Shown: positions 42,616 through 52,400 of the stretch, in pieces
Layout: every line of letters starts with the position of its first letter
Position numbering within the stretch: the first letter of the stretch is position 1
Assembly: GCF_002234575.2 (NCBI RefSeq)
Contig: NZ_CP022464.2
Location: forward strand, 5,084,001-5,148,000
Origin: Enterocloster bolteae
Lineage (GTDB): Bacteria; Bacillota; Clostridia; Lachnospirales; Lachnospiraceae
Length of the DNA: 64,000 nucleotides
Direction of reading: 5' to 3'
Position numbers and translations under genes: made by a program
Notes under the pieces: generated by a model
Seen by the model: only the letters and a program-made list of their open reading frames with translations
Told to the model about the DNA's origin: nothing
Databases searched by the model: none

Positions 42616-43929
42616 TTATACCACACTGTATCCCAGCATCACCGGAACATAGGTGACCAGCGACGGGATATAGGTAATCAGCAGCAATGCGGCAATCTCT
42701 GCAATCAGATATGGAATAATGCCCTTGATGCCTTCCTCCACCGTAATATCTCCAATTCTACTTCCTATAAATAAGCAGTATCCCAGCGGAGGCGTAATAT
42801 TACCAATGGTAAGGTTAAGCGCCATGATAACACCAAAATGAATTGTACTGATACCAAGCGCAGCCGCGACTGGAGCCAGAATCGGAGCAAGGATAATAAC
42901 GGAAGCGCCTCCATCCATAAACATTCCCATAATAAGAAGCAGGATATTCACAAGCATCAGAAATACGTATTTGTTACTTGTTAAGGAAAGAATCAGGTCA
43001 TTCACAATAACCGGCATCTGGAGCGCTGTCAGACCGTAACTGAATACCCGGGCGCAGGCAATAATCAGCAGCAATGGCGCCGCACTGTTAACCGTTGCAA
43101 GCAGCAGGGACCAAATATCTCGAAGCCTTAAGGTACGACTGACAAAAAGACTGACCAGCAGACTGTAAACAACCGCAATGGCTCCCGCTTCTGTAGGAGT
43201 ACATACACCTCCCATGATACCTCCTACAATAATAACCGGCATGCCCAATGGAATGATACCATCAAGAGCAACCTTCACAACTTCGTTGCGGCTCAGCCGT
43301 TCATCGTGCTTCGGAAAATGATACATGTGATTACGGACCAGCAAAACAATCATCAGTATTAAGCCCACCAGAATCCCCGGTATCAAGCCTCCCATAAACA
43401 TTGCTCCGACCGAACACCCAACCGCGGTGGCAAATACAACCATGATGATACTCGGCGGGATAATTGGCCCGCAGGTAGAAGCCGCAGCAATAATTCCAAC
43501 TGCCTCTTTTGTGGGGTATCCTTCCTCTTTCATGGCGGGAATCAGGATACCACCCATGCAGGAGGTACTTGCCTGTGCGGAACCGGTAATGCCGCCAAAG
43601 AACATACTCGCCACAATACTGGAAAGGCCAAGACTGGCGGGCAGGCGTCCAATCAGCAGCATTGCAAACCGAATCAGCTTCTCCGTAATCTTTCCCCGGT
43701 TCATAATCTCACCTGCAAGCATGAAAAACGGTATAGCCAAAAGGGGCAGACTCCCTATGCCGTTAAAAATAGACTGTGGAATAACCAGTGTGGCAAGAGG
43801 AGTTGCTGTGGATGATGCCAGTGCCACAAGGCTGAGCAAACCGGTAAACATCAGGCTAATGTAAATCGGGATACCTGCAATGATAAAAATAAAGGTCAAA
43901 ATGACCAGGAGCGCAATTATTTCTCCCAT
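42616..43929 (-). CDS. TRAP transporter large permease (DctM type)
   Basis: 437 residues, about 12 hydrophobic segments. GSAQASTSCMGGILIPAMKE and CGPIIPPSIIMVVFA (the characteristic PPS motif) identify DctM. Sodium-driven uptake of a carboxylate-type substrate in the cytoplasmic membrane. Second gene of the operon; 12 bp from dctQ. Confidence 0.95.
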   Translation of the reverse strand: MGEIIALLVILTFIFIIAGIPIYISLMFTGLLSLVALASSTATPLATLVIPQSIFNGIGSLPLLAIPFFMLAGEIMNRGKITEKLIRFAMLLIGRLPASLGLSSIVASMFFGGITGSAQASTSCMGGILIPAMKEEGYPTKEAVGIIAAASTCGPIIPPSIIMVVFATAVGCSVGAMFMGGLIPGILVGLILMIVLLVRNHMYHFPKHDERLSRNEVVKVALDGIIPLGMPVIIVGGIMGGVCTPTEAGAIAVVYSLLVSLFVSRTLRLRDIWSLLLATVNSAAPLLLIIACARVFSYGLTALQMPVIVNDLILSLTSNKYVFLMLVNILLLIMGMFMDGGASVIILAPILAPVAAALGISTIHFGVIMALNLTIGNITPPLGYCLFIGSRIGDITVEEGIKGIIPYLIAEIAALLLITYIPSLVTYVPVMLGYSVV

Positions 43930-43941
43930 CTATGTTTCCTC

Positions 43942-44430
43942 CTATTCTTTCTCGGACGCTGCGTCCGTTAATATCTTTATCTTGACCACTTTCAGATACT
44001 CATAAATGCAAAGCCCGAATCCCATGGGAATTGACATGTAAAAATACATTCTCGGAATACGAAGTACCGTACTCTTCATAGTTCCGCCTAAGGTAAACTG
44101 CATTGAAATCACGAACATGAACACCAACAACACAATTGTAAGTATATTGATTGCAGCCCGCATTGCAATTCGCGCCGCTCTTGATTTCCGGTTGTTAATA
44201 AAAGAGGTGAATTCCGCATGACCATTGGAACGCACTGCTCTTGCACTCCCAAACATGCCCATGGCGACAAGCAGCATCTGGTTCACTTCGTCCGCCCATA
44301 GAAAACCCGTATGTAAAACATAACGCCCAAATACACTTCCCGCTGCGATCACCACAATCCCTGCCAGGCAGAACGCAGAAACAATGTCCTCAATCCACGC
44401 AACCACAGAATCAAACCTTTTAAAAGTCAT
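43942..44430 (-). CDS. TRAP transporter small permease (DctQ type)
   Basis: 162 residues, four hydrophobic helices. GRYVLHTGFLWADEVNQMLL with the conserved W-x-E/D segment is the DctQ hallmark. First gene of the 15-gene operon; AAGGAGG precedes the ATG. A perfect LacI-type operator lies 25 bp before the start. Confidence 0.94.
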   Translation of the reverse strand: MTFKRFDSVVAWIEDIVSAFCLAGIVVIAAGSVFGRYVLHTGFLWADEVNQMLLVAMGMFGSARAVRSNGHAEFTSFINNRKSRAARIAMRAAINILTIVLLVFMFVISMQFTLGGTMKSTVLRIPRMYFYMSIPMGFGLCIYEYLKVVKIKILTDAASEKE

Positions 44431-44447
44431 CTTGCCCTCCTTATTGA

Positions 44448-44693
44448 ATTATACTGTAATCGATTACAATTTATGTCTATAGCTTAATGGATATCGTCAT
44501 TGTTGTCAATTGTTATTTTTACTGATATTATTTTGTAATTATTATTACTTTTTACCAATTTTAGCTTTGTTGATATCTGTTTGGATTTTTTTAAATTGTA
44601 ATCGATTACAGTCATGTCAAATAGCAATTTAAATTATTTTGCATGTTTTTCTTGCAATGCCCACTTTAATGTTATAAAATGTAATCGATTACA
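44448..44693. promoter_or_regulatory. Three identical 14-bp LacI-type operators
   Basis: The perfect palindrome TGTAATCGATTACA occurs at 44455-44468, 44597-44610 and 44680-44693 in the 336-bp divergent region. The first abuts a TATAAT-like -10 (minus strand, 44448-44453) of the TRAP operon. The third sits by a possible -10 (TATAAA, ~44673-44678) of the regulator gene. Spacing of 142 and 83 bp would permit looping. No other gene lies here. Confidence 0.85.
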
Positions 44694-44766
44694 GTTTTTA
44701 TCATTAAAAAATAGTTCCGCTCCATATAAATGCGTTCTTCAATTTTTGTTTCTTGGGAGGATAAAT

Positions 44767-45771
44767 ATGAATGCACCAACCATAAAAGATGTAGCGAATG
44801 CCGCAGGAGTTTCCGTTGCAACCATATCCAGAGTGCTCAGTAACCCCGATCTTGTCAAACCGGCAACTAAAGAACATGTACTTCGGATAATCAAAGAAAT
44901 GAATTACCAGCCAAACGTTCTTGCACGTCAGCTTCGGACTCAGACAACAAGAGCTGTCATTGTTATTGTTCCTAATATAGAAAACTCCTTTTTTCATGGA
45001 ATATTATCAGGTATCGGTACGGAAGCTGAACGGCAAGGATATCAAATGCTGATTGCTGATTTAAAGAGCCAGCCGTCCTTAGAAAAGCATTACATTGAAG
45101 CAATTAAGCAGCGGCAGGTGGACGGAATCATTTCCCTATCCGCTAATATGACACAAAAGCTGGAAACACTGATTACTGAAAAATACCCTTTAGTTATGGT
45201 AGTGCAATGCGTACCCAATTACAAAATACCAAGCGTTTCCATTGATAATATGGCAGCTTCAAAAGCGCTTATGACTCATCTTATCCGGCTTGGACACCGC
45301 GAGATTGCACACCTCACTGTATCACCTTTGCAGATGCCTTATCAGGATCGTCTCAACGGTTATATTTCTGCTCTTGAAGAACACAAAATTCCTGTTGATA
45401 ATGAACTGATCAGTTACGGAGAACCCGCCATCAAGGGCGGCTATGATCAGATGTGGACATTACTTGCAAAACAAAAAAAATTCACCGCTGTATTTGCCGC
45501 AGGTGATACAATGGCAATCGGTGCTATGAAAGCATTAAAAGATCAGGGACTGCGTGTTCCTGAAGACTGTGCTGTTGTCGGCTTTGATGATATTGATCTT
45601 TCTTCTGTATGGGAACCAGCGATTACCACAATCCGTCAGCCCAAGGAGATGATGGGAAGGATTGCATTCCAGAAACTGCTGGCCCTCATGCAGAATGAAC
45701 CTATTGCAGTCAGTCAAGAATATTTACCATACGAACTGGTAATACGGGAAAGTTGCGGTTATTTTCTATGA
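44767..45771 (+). CDS. LacI-family repressor of the TRAP/MocA operon
   Basis: 334 residues. HTH IKDVANAAGVSVATISRVLS (residues 5-24), hinge YQPNVLARQLRTQTT, then a LacI/PurR-like ligand domain (IPNIENSFFHGILSGIG-like opening, AAGDTMAIGAMKALKDQG, VVGFDDIDLSSVWEP, TTIRQPKEMMG). ATG 44767 has GGGAGG 6-9 nt upstream; the longer frame from 44614 would cross an operator. Divergent from the operon and flanked by three operators, so it is the likely local, auto-regulated repressor. Confidence 0.95.
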   Translation: MNAPTIKDVANAAGVSVATISRVLSNPDLVKPATKEHVLRIIKEMNYQPNVLARQLRTQTTRAVIVIVPNIENSFFHGILSGIGTEAERQGYQMLIADLKSQPSLEKHYIEAIKQRQVDGIISLSANMTQKLETLITEKYPLVMVVQCVPNYKIPSVSIDNMAASKALMTHLIRLGHREIAHLTVSPLQMPYQDRLNGYISALEEHKIPVDNELISYGEPAIKGGYDQMWTLLAKQKKFTAVFAAGDTMAIGAMKALKDQGLRVPEDCAVVGFDDIDLSSVWEPAITTIRQPKEMMGRIAFQKLLALMQNEPIAVSQEYLPYELVIRESCGYFL

Positions 45772-45784
45772 CTAACAGTGCCTG

Positions 45785-46038
45785 ATATTTTTTCAGGTTA
45801 TTACATAAATAAAAACTTATCACTTTACAGCATATTCAAAAATATTGTACATAGTCCTTTATCGTAGAATGCGTTTGCGACAAACATCTCAAAAGAAAGT
45901 AATCTTTACAAGCCAAAAACCCTGGAAGACTCATCTCCCAGGGCCAAGGCATCTATTTCTCACGCCCTGAAAAACACCCATTTTCAGGCCGCAAATCCAC
46001 TCATTTTTTCCCCAAAAACCACTACATCTTGTGGTTTT
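45785..46038. terminator. Cluster of hairpins between convergent genes
   Basis: In 255 bp there are a weak hairpin just after lacI (CCTGA/TCAGG, ~45782-45798), CCCTGG/CCAGGG (45920-45943), CCTGAAAA/TTTTCAGG (45966-45988) and AAAACCAC/GTGGTTTT (46015-46038). They probably terminate the regulator gene and the convergent AlbA_2 gene. No gene is seen in 45772-46156. Confidence 0.6.
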
Positions 46039-46156
46039 ATCCTCTATTTTTCTCCAAAACCACAATTCGGCATCTAAACTACCGTAGCTTAATGTGGTGC
46101 TGCGGTGGAATAGATGCCTGCATCTACATTATTTTATTGATACATTGGAATACTAT

Positions 46157-47605
46157 CTATCCCTTAACTATCCACTCACCTGAACGGTTATTTCCACTTC
46201 TGACAATATATCCCTTATCCTGCAATTCTGCAATCATCCTTTTTACAGTGCGCAATGAAACTCCTAACTCCTTTTGTAATTCCTTTTGTGTGACTTTTGC
46301 ATTCTGCTTCATAATGGTCAACACTCTTTCTTCAGGAGACGTTACCTTAATTCCATTAATGGTGCCAATGGTGTCAGAATTAGTGCCAATGGTGCCACAA
46401 TTAGTGCCAATGGTGCCAGCTTGGCTTAATAACGGCTGCCTGTACATATTTATACGGAAATCTCCGTCAAAATCGATCAGCTCTGGTTCTGGAATACCAT
46501 ATTCCTGGCATTCGCGTATTATTCGAGGAATACCGCTGCCCCATTTTTCAATGATTTTCATATAAGAGAATGCGTTGGCTATTGCACGATTCCTGATTTT
46601 AGAGTATCCTTCCTTCATTTTTTCAATCGTCACACCATTCATTAGCATACCTGGAGAAGTAATCTCCAATCGGTTATCATAAAGCGCTACCTGGATATTG
46701 CCCGGGTCCAAATAACTGCGATGGGCTACAGCATTGGCAATCAACTCACGGATGCTGTCTATCGGAAGCTCATAAACATCCTGCCTGTAAATACCATCTA
46801 TCTTCATTCCCCGGTTAATTTTCTCCAGCACATATTGGTATGCGGCCTCCATCTGTTCCTGAATTGGACCGTTAAATTCCCGCCTGTCTACAAAGTACGC
46901 ACGGTCATTACCTTTAAAGATAGCACACTGGATGTTTTGCTGCATGGTATTCTTCCCTGTCAGCAAAGCATATGCATTCGTCGGTACAATTTCTCCATCT
47001 TTTTCCCATAAAATCCCCCAGGATAACAGTACATTCTCTGTTACATCTTTAATCTCAGCTTTGGCTGCATTGGTCAATGCATGTTCGAGGGCGACTTTTT
47101 TTAAATCGTCACATAGTTTTTTAATGTCGTCTTTTGTAACTGTCAAGCCATCACACGGCTCACTGTCATAATAGCGGTTCTGTCCTTCCAGTATCAATTC
47201 CTTTAACATAAAATCAGGTGCAAGACGGGTCGTTCCTGCAACCCGGATAAATGTTCCGTCTACTATTCCCTTTGATTTTAAGTAATACGGGCGCATTTTA
47301 CCAGAACTGATTTCTACAACAATAACGGTCTTATCTCCAACTGTCTGTAACGTCACGTCCGGGATAATCCTCGGCTCACAACTATCTGATATAGCATTGG
47401 TGATAGAGTCTATTGTCTGGAAAATTGTATCCGGATTCATGCCTGTTACATCTAATGTTGAATCATCAATACCAAATACAATCCTTCCGCCACGTCCATT
47501 GGCAAAGGCAACTACCGTTTTCATATACTTTTCACTTTTTCCCGGTACATCTACTTTATATTCGATGCTCTTTGATTCACCTAAAAACAATTTGTCTAAT
47601 GCCAT
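46157..47605 (-). CDS. AlbA_2 (Schlafen-like) ATP-binding regulator
   Basis: 482 residues. N-terminal AlbA_2 domain (LGESKSIEYKVD, AFANGRGGRIVFGIDD), a central ATP-binding HATPase-like part (RELIANAVAHRSY, NRLEITSPGMLMNG, WGSGIPRIIREC) and a C-terminal winged helix (VTQKELQKELGVSLRTVKRM). A 21-bp DNA repeat (46362-46417, 2.7 copies) encodes GTIGTN units in the linker. GGAGGGG precedes the ATG. Family members act as regulators or in stress/phage responses; here the target is unknown. Confidence 0.88.
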   Translation of the reverse strand: MALDKLFLGESKSIEYKVDVPGKSEKYMKTVVAFANGRGGRIVFGIDDSTLDVTGMNPDTIFQTIDSITNAISDSCEPRIIPDVTLQTVGDKTVIVVEISSGKMRPYYLKSKGIVDGTFIRVAGTTRLAPDFMLKELILEGQNRYYDSEPCDGLTVTKDDIKKLCDDLKKVALEHALTNAAKAEIKDVTENVLLSWGILWEKDGEIVPTNAYALLTGKNTMQQNIQCAIFKGNDRAYFVDRREFNGPIQEQMEAAYQYVLEKINRGMKIDGIYRQDVYELPIDSIRELIANAVAHRSYLDPGNIQVALYDNRLEITSPGMLMNGVTIEKMKEGYSKIRNRAIANAFSYMKIIEKWGSGIPRIIRECQEYGIPEPELIDFDGDFRINMYRQPLLSQAGTIGTNCGTIGTNSDTIGTINGIKVTSPEERVLTIMKQNAKVTQKELQKELGVSLRTVKRMIAELQDKGYIVRSGNNRSGEWIVKG

Positions 47606-47815
47606 ATTCTCCCCTCCTTAATCTCTCTTTCGGTGCACGCATCCTGATTTTATTTTAGATAATAGCACATTTTCTACATGAATACTATTTTCCACTTAAA
47701 ACTTTACTATATTATATAAAGGAAATATTATAATATCAATAGCTACAGAAGCTTCGTTCTCGATATATGAACAGACTACATAGCCGTAATGTCCATACTG
47801 TCTGCTTATGAATAA

Positions 47816-49276
47816 AGGTTCTATACTGAATGTTGGGGTGTGCTGAAAAGCACACTTCCAACATTCTTTTCGTTGTAATAAAATACATCTATAAGAAGCC
47901 TCCTAAACGCATTATCCCGACCAAAGTTTAATGTTACGGAGGTGACCCCTTATAGATGTACCCTAATTATACCAAGGCTTTCCTTAACTTGGAAGGTGTT
48001 TTTATTAAAAAAGTGGTTCAGGCAGACTCTTTCATTAAAATTTTCATCCAGTCCCAACCGGTAGAACAGACTTGTCCCTGCTGTGGGGCTAAAACTAAAC
48101 GGATTCATGATTACCGTTTACAAGAAGTCCAGGACATTCCCTTACTGGGAAAACAAGTAATCCTGCTACTTCGCAAACGCCGCTACCTCTGCCCATATTG
48201 CCGCAAACGGTTCACGGAACCCTATTCGTTCCTCCCCAGCTACCACCGCAGGACCCGCAGACTGGCATTTTACATTGTCTCCCTGCTCCGGCAGACCTTT
48301 TCCTTAAAACAGATCGCAGAGCTTACCGGTGTTTCCGTCCAGACGGTTTGCCGCCTTCTGGACACGATTTGCTATCCTCCGCCTGACCAGCTTCCACAAG
48401 CGCTTTCCATTGACGAATTCAAAGGCAATGCTTCTACCGGTAAATATCAGTGCTTTCTGGTTGATCCGAAAAAGCGCCGGATCCTCGACATTCTCCCGGA
48501 TCGGACCCAGAGCCATCTGGCTGATTATTGGCGGAACATTCCCAGGAAAGAACGCCTGAAGGTAAAGTTCTTCGTCTGCGATATGTGGCGCCCCTACACC
48601 GAACTTGCACAGACCTTCTTTCCAAACGCTACAATCATCGTGGATAAATATCATTTCATCCGGCAGGTGACATGGGCGATTGAAAATGTACGCAAACGGC
48701 TGCAGCGCTCCATGCCGGTTTCTCTGCGTAAGTATTATAAACGCAGCCGGAAACTCATTCTGACCCGCTATAAAAAGCTGAAGGATGAGAACAAACAGGC
48801 CTGTGATTTAATGCTTCACTATAGCGAGGATCTGCGTCTGGCACACCGCATGAAAGAGTGGTTTTATGATATCTGCCAGATGGAAGCGTATCGTCAGCAG
48901 CAGAGGGAATTTGATGACTGGATTGCGAATGCACAGAGCTGTGGGATTAAGGAATTTGAGGCCTGTGCTAAGACCTACAGGGCCTGGCGAAAAGAAATCC
49001 TGAATGCCTTTAAATACGGATTGACAAATGGTCCCACAGAAGGATTTAACAACAAGATAAAGGTGTTAAAACGGAGCAGCTACGGAATCCGGAATTTCAA
49101 ACGGTTCCGAACCCGGATACTTCACTGTACATCATAGGATAAAAAGGTCGGTAATGCGGAGGCTTATTTGGCATGCCCAAAATCAGTAAAACCTGGAACT
49201 AAACATAAAAAGGGCCCTTTTCATAGAATTGGGGCGGGATTTTAACAAATCCCACCCCAACTATTGACAAAGAGCC
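47816..49276 (+). mobile_element. Complete ISL3-family element with 8-bp target duplication
   Basis: Left end GGTTCTATACTGAATGTTGG at 47816 and right end, read inward on the minus strand from 49276, GGCTCTTTGTCAATAGTTGG match as imperfect terminal inverted repeats ending in GTTGGGGTG. The 8-bp duplication TGAATAAA is intact at 47808-47815 and 49277-49284. It inserted right beside the terminator of the R-M operon. Confidence 0.94.
47956..49137 (+). CDS. ISL3-family transposase
   Basis: 393 residues. N-terminal zinc fingers (CPCCGAKTKRIHDYR and CPYCRKRFTEPY), HTH (LKQIAELTGVSVQTVCRLLD), DDE catalytic core with SIDEFKGNASTGKYQ, ADYWRNIPRKER, VDKYHFIRQVTWAIENVRKR and C-terminal GLTNGPTEGFNNKIKVLKR. 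GGAGGTGA lies about 10 nt before the ATG. Full length and probably active. Confidence 0.96.
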   Translation: MYPNYTKAFLNLEGVFIKKVVQADSFIKIFIQSQPVEQTCPCCGAKTKRIHDYRLQEVQDIPLLGKQVILLLRKRRYLCPYCRKRFTEPYSFLPSYHRRTRRLAFYIVSLLRQTFSLKQIAELTGVSVQTVCRLLDTICYPPPDQLPQALSIDEFKGNASTGKYQCFLVDPKKRRILDILPDRTQSHLADYWRNIPRKERLKVKFFVCDMWRPYTELAQTFFPNATIIVDKYHFIRQVTWAIENVRKRLQRSMPVSLRKYYKRSRKLILTRYKKLKDENKQACDLMLHYSEDLRLAHRMKEWFYDICQMEAYRQQQREFDDWIANAQSCGIKEFEACAKTYRAWRKEILNAFKYGLTNGPTEGFNNKIKVLKRSSYGIRNFKRFRTRILHCTS

Positions 49277-49283
49277 TGAATAA

Positions 49284-49330
49284 AAAGCCTGACATACCAG
49301 GCGCTCAATGCTCTGGGTATGTCAGGCTTT
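49284..49330. terminator. Terminator of the Type III R-M operon
   Basis: AAAGCCTGACATACC (49284-49298) pairs perfectly over 15 bp with GGTATGTCAGGCTTT (49316-49330); on the minus strand it is followed by a T-run. It lies 75 bp past the res stop. The ISL3 target duplication touches its edge. Confidence 0.85.
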
Positions 49331-49404
49331 GCTTCGATTCGCTTCTTGTAGTGTGGCCTTTTCTGCCGTGGTTTCAAAATATATTGTTGCTATAGGTTTA
49401 TGCT

Positions 49405-52400
49405 TTAGATATTCCGCACCTTAAAATCTTTCCATTTCGACGCAACGTGAAGTTCTGCCCCACTGTCTATCGCTTTGAAGTGTTCCTTACCGCAGTATAT
49501 TTTCAAATCCTCACGTCCTCGCAAATCAAGCTCATTTGTTTTTCCTTTTGTTTCAAGAATGAAATACAATTTTTTCATACCCTCAAGTTCAACATACACC
49601 GCCCAATCGGGGTTGTATGTACCTATCGGCGTATCAACTTTGAAACGGCTCGGCAGTTTGAAAAACATCTTTACGTCAGGGTCATCGTCAAGATCGAGGG
49701 CAAAAGGCTTTTCAATCGTTGTGCTGTCATAGACAATATAATCATATACGCTATGTTCCACGGCAACGGCATTTCGGTCAAGGTTGGCGATAAGCTCTGC
49801 ACTATCAAAAATCTCCTGCACATAGTATTCCGCGCCATACAACTTTTTATAGCTGATACCATCGATTGCAAGGGTCCGGCGCACATCTAAAATAATCTGC
49901 GTTGTATTCTCAATAAACATCTGTGGGTTGTTGAGGAAATCTCCAAGCCGCCCGCTTTGTTTTAGTATCTCCGCAACGGTAGCGCGTTTTATTAATGTCT
50001 GACTGCCTACAATCGTGAGAATATTTGGAAGCGATAAATAGCTATCTGAAAGTGTTGCTGTTTTAATGCCGCGCTCGGTATAGGTAACACCCGGATTGTC
50101 AATTTGAATATCAGCGGTCTGCGTGATAATCCGCGCCTTGGGTATCGGCTCCATGTCCCTCAATCCCTTGACGCTTCTACGTATCAATTCATCCTCGTCT
50201 ATCTGCACTCGATAGGTAGTTTTCTGTTTAATTTTATTCCATAACTCCAAAAACTCCGGCGAAGCGGTTACTTCCTTCTTTAAATGCACAGTAACGTCCC
50301 GCGAAGCATCGCGGATAGGTGGTTTTGTATCAATGCGGCGTACCATATTTTCAATCTGCACCCTTGCGCCCTCCAAATGCGGCGGCAAATCAAGCGTACC
50401 AGTTTGTATCGCGGCTTTCATGCTGTCTTTGATTCTGCCGGATTTCGTGACATAACCATTTTGCTTAAAATGGGCCATAAGCTGCTGCGCATCGTCGTAG
50501 GTCAAGGCGCTTTGGACAACAACGGTCTTTTGCACGGTAAGCTGCGTAACCGTTGCGGGAGTAATATCACCCTCGCGGGCAATAAGTTCCACAGCTTTTG
50601 TCTTTGCTGCTTCAAGCTCCTGCGGCAACTTCGTAACCTCAGGCATTGGCTCGTCTGTTTTTATAAAACCCTCACCCGCAAGGTGAGATAGGAGCATTGC
50701 AGTCTGCTGCTCGGTAAGCGGCATTTCCTCGGTCTTGGTTTCCTCAAATACCATGCCGCTGAATAGGTCAAGCTGCAAAATGCCAAATTTAACACCCGTT
50801 TCTTCCTCAATCTCTTTTTGCAACGTGTTGGCGAACTCCGCAAAATTCTCGTTCGCCATAACGTGCAACAGGTTGATATTCCTGTCCTCGATGCGCTCCC
50901 CGTCTTGGTTGACGCATAGGCGCAAACCGCGCCCCACCTTTTGCCTCGCGGTCAAGGTGCTTTTTTGCTCAATCAGCGTACAGACTTGAAACACATTCGG
51001 ATTGTCCCAACCCTCTTTTAAGGCGGAGTGTGAGAAGATAAAGCGCAAGGGACAGTCAAAGGACAACAACCATTCCTTGTCTTTCATAATCGTGTTGTAG
51101 GTGTTTGTATCGTCCTGCGTGTCGCCCTTGGTGTTCTTATAATTGCCTTTTTTGTCCTGCGAAAAGTACCCGTCATGGACGCGGCTCGCGTCTATGGTAA
51201 AGTGTTCACGCAAAGGCGCGTACTTCGGCAGTCCCATCAGTTCGGCATAGAGTTCTTCAAACATTTGCGCATAAATGCCTTTGCCGCCCTCCGGGTTGCG
51301 GTATTTCTTTACTTCATCAATAAAGAACAGGGACAACACTTTGATACCTTTTTCAGTATAGCGCAATTCCTTATCCAAATGCGCCTCAATCGTCCGTCGT
51401 ATCTGCATACGTTTAATAAGTTTTTCGTCTACGTCGCCTATGGCGTGTCCCAACCGCACAACATCGGTATTGGACAATTCGATTTGTTCCATTTCCGGCG
51501 TACAGTCGATACCGGAAACAACATAGTTTTCATATAAGCTGCGGTAGCCGGACAGTTTATGCAAATCCGCGCCCGGTTTGACGGTGACGGCTTTGCGGCT
51601 CACTTTCCCGTCTTTTCCCTGGACGTCGATTTCAAGCCGCGCCTTAAATCCGTCTTCATTGGAAACGGAAAGCAGTTTGATATACGGCTTGTTAAAGCCG
51701 CCCGCCGCCTGGTTGCTCGATACGCATATCTGCTTGACAAGCCCCATTTGGTAAGCGTCAACAGGGGTTAAGCGGTAGAGTAGATTAACTTTCTCCCGGT
51801 GAGTCGCAGAATAGCGGAAAATGCAAAGGGGCGCAAGGGACGCGATAGCGGCTTTTGCCTTTTGGGTGTTGTCCACACTCTGCGGCTCGTCAATGATAAC
51901 GATAGGGCGGGTAGCTTGTATGTAGTTGATGGCCGCGTCGCCGTTCAGCTTGTCCTGCTGCTGATTTATCACGTTTTCGGCCTTGCGAAAAGCGTCAATA
52001 TTGATAATCATAATTTCTATATTTGCGCTCGTCGCAAACTGCCGCACATCGGAGAGCTTCGCGCTGTTGTAGATGAAATAGCGGCAAGATGCATTATCGT
52101 ACAAAGCCGAAAAATGCTCCTGTGTTACTTGCAATGATTTATAGACTCCCTCACGGATAGCCACGCTCGGCACGACGATGATAAACTTTGTAAAGCCGTA
52201 CAGATGGTTTAATTCATAGATGGTTTTGGTATAAACATAGGTCTTACCCGTCCCGGTTTCCATTTCAACGGAGAACTGCCGCCCTTGTAAATCGAAAGTC
52301 TGGGGCAATACGTTTTTTCGCTGTACTTCCCGCATATTCTCTATGATTTTTCCGTCATTTAACAAAAGGGTATTTGCAACACCAAGATTGGCGAAAAGCT

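Noticed and set aside
30830..44430. Sialic acid catabolism (TRAP + NAL-type lyase + ROK kinase)
   Set aside because: No NanE epimerase, NagA or NagB is present, and the many MocA/epimerase genes do not fit that pathway.
30830..44430. Known C-glycoside (Dgp-type) deglycosylation operon
   Set aside because: MocA and TIM-barrel genes fit in part, but I see no small DgpB-like partner; kept only as an analogy.
30830..44430. myo-Inositol (iol) operon
   Set aside because: IolB, IolC, IolD and IolJ-type genes are absent.
50284..50691. 135-codon plus-strand frame inside res
   Set aside because: Antisense shadow of the Res coding sequence.
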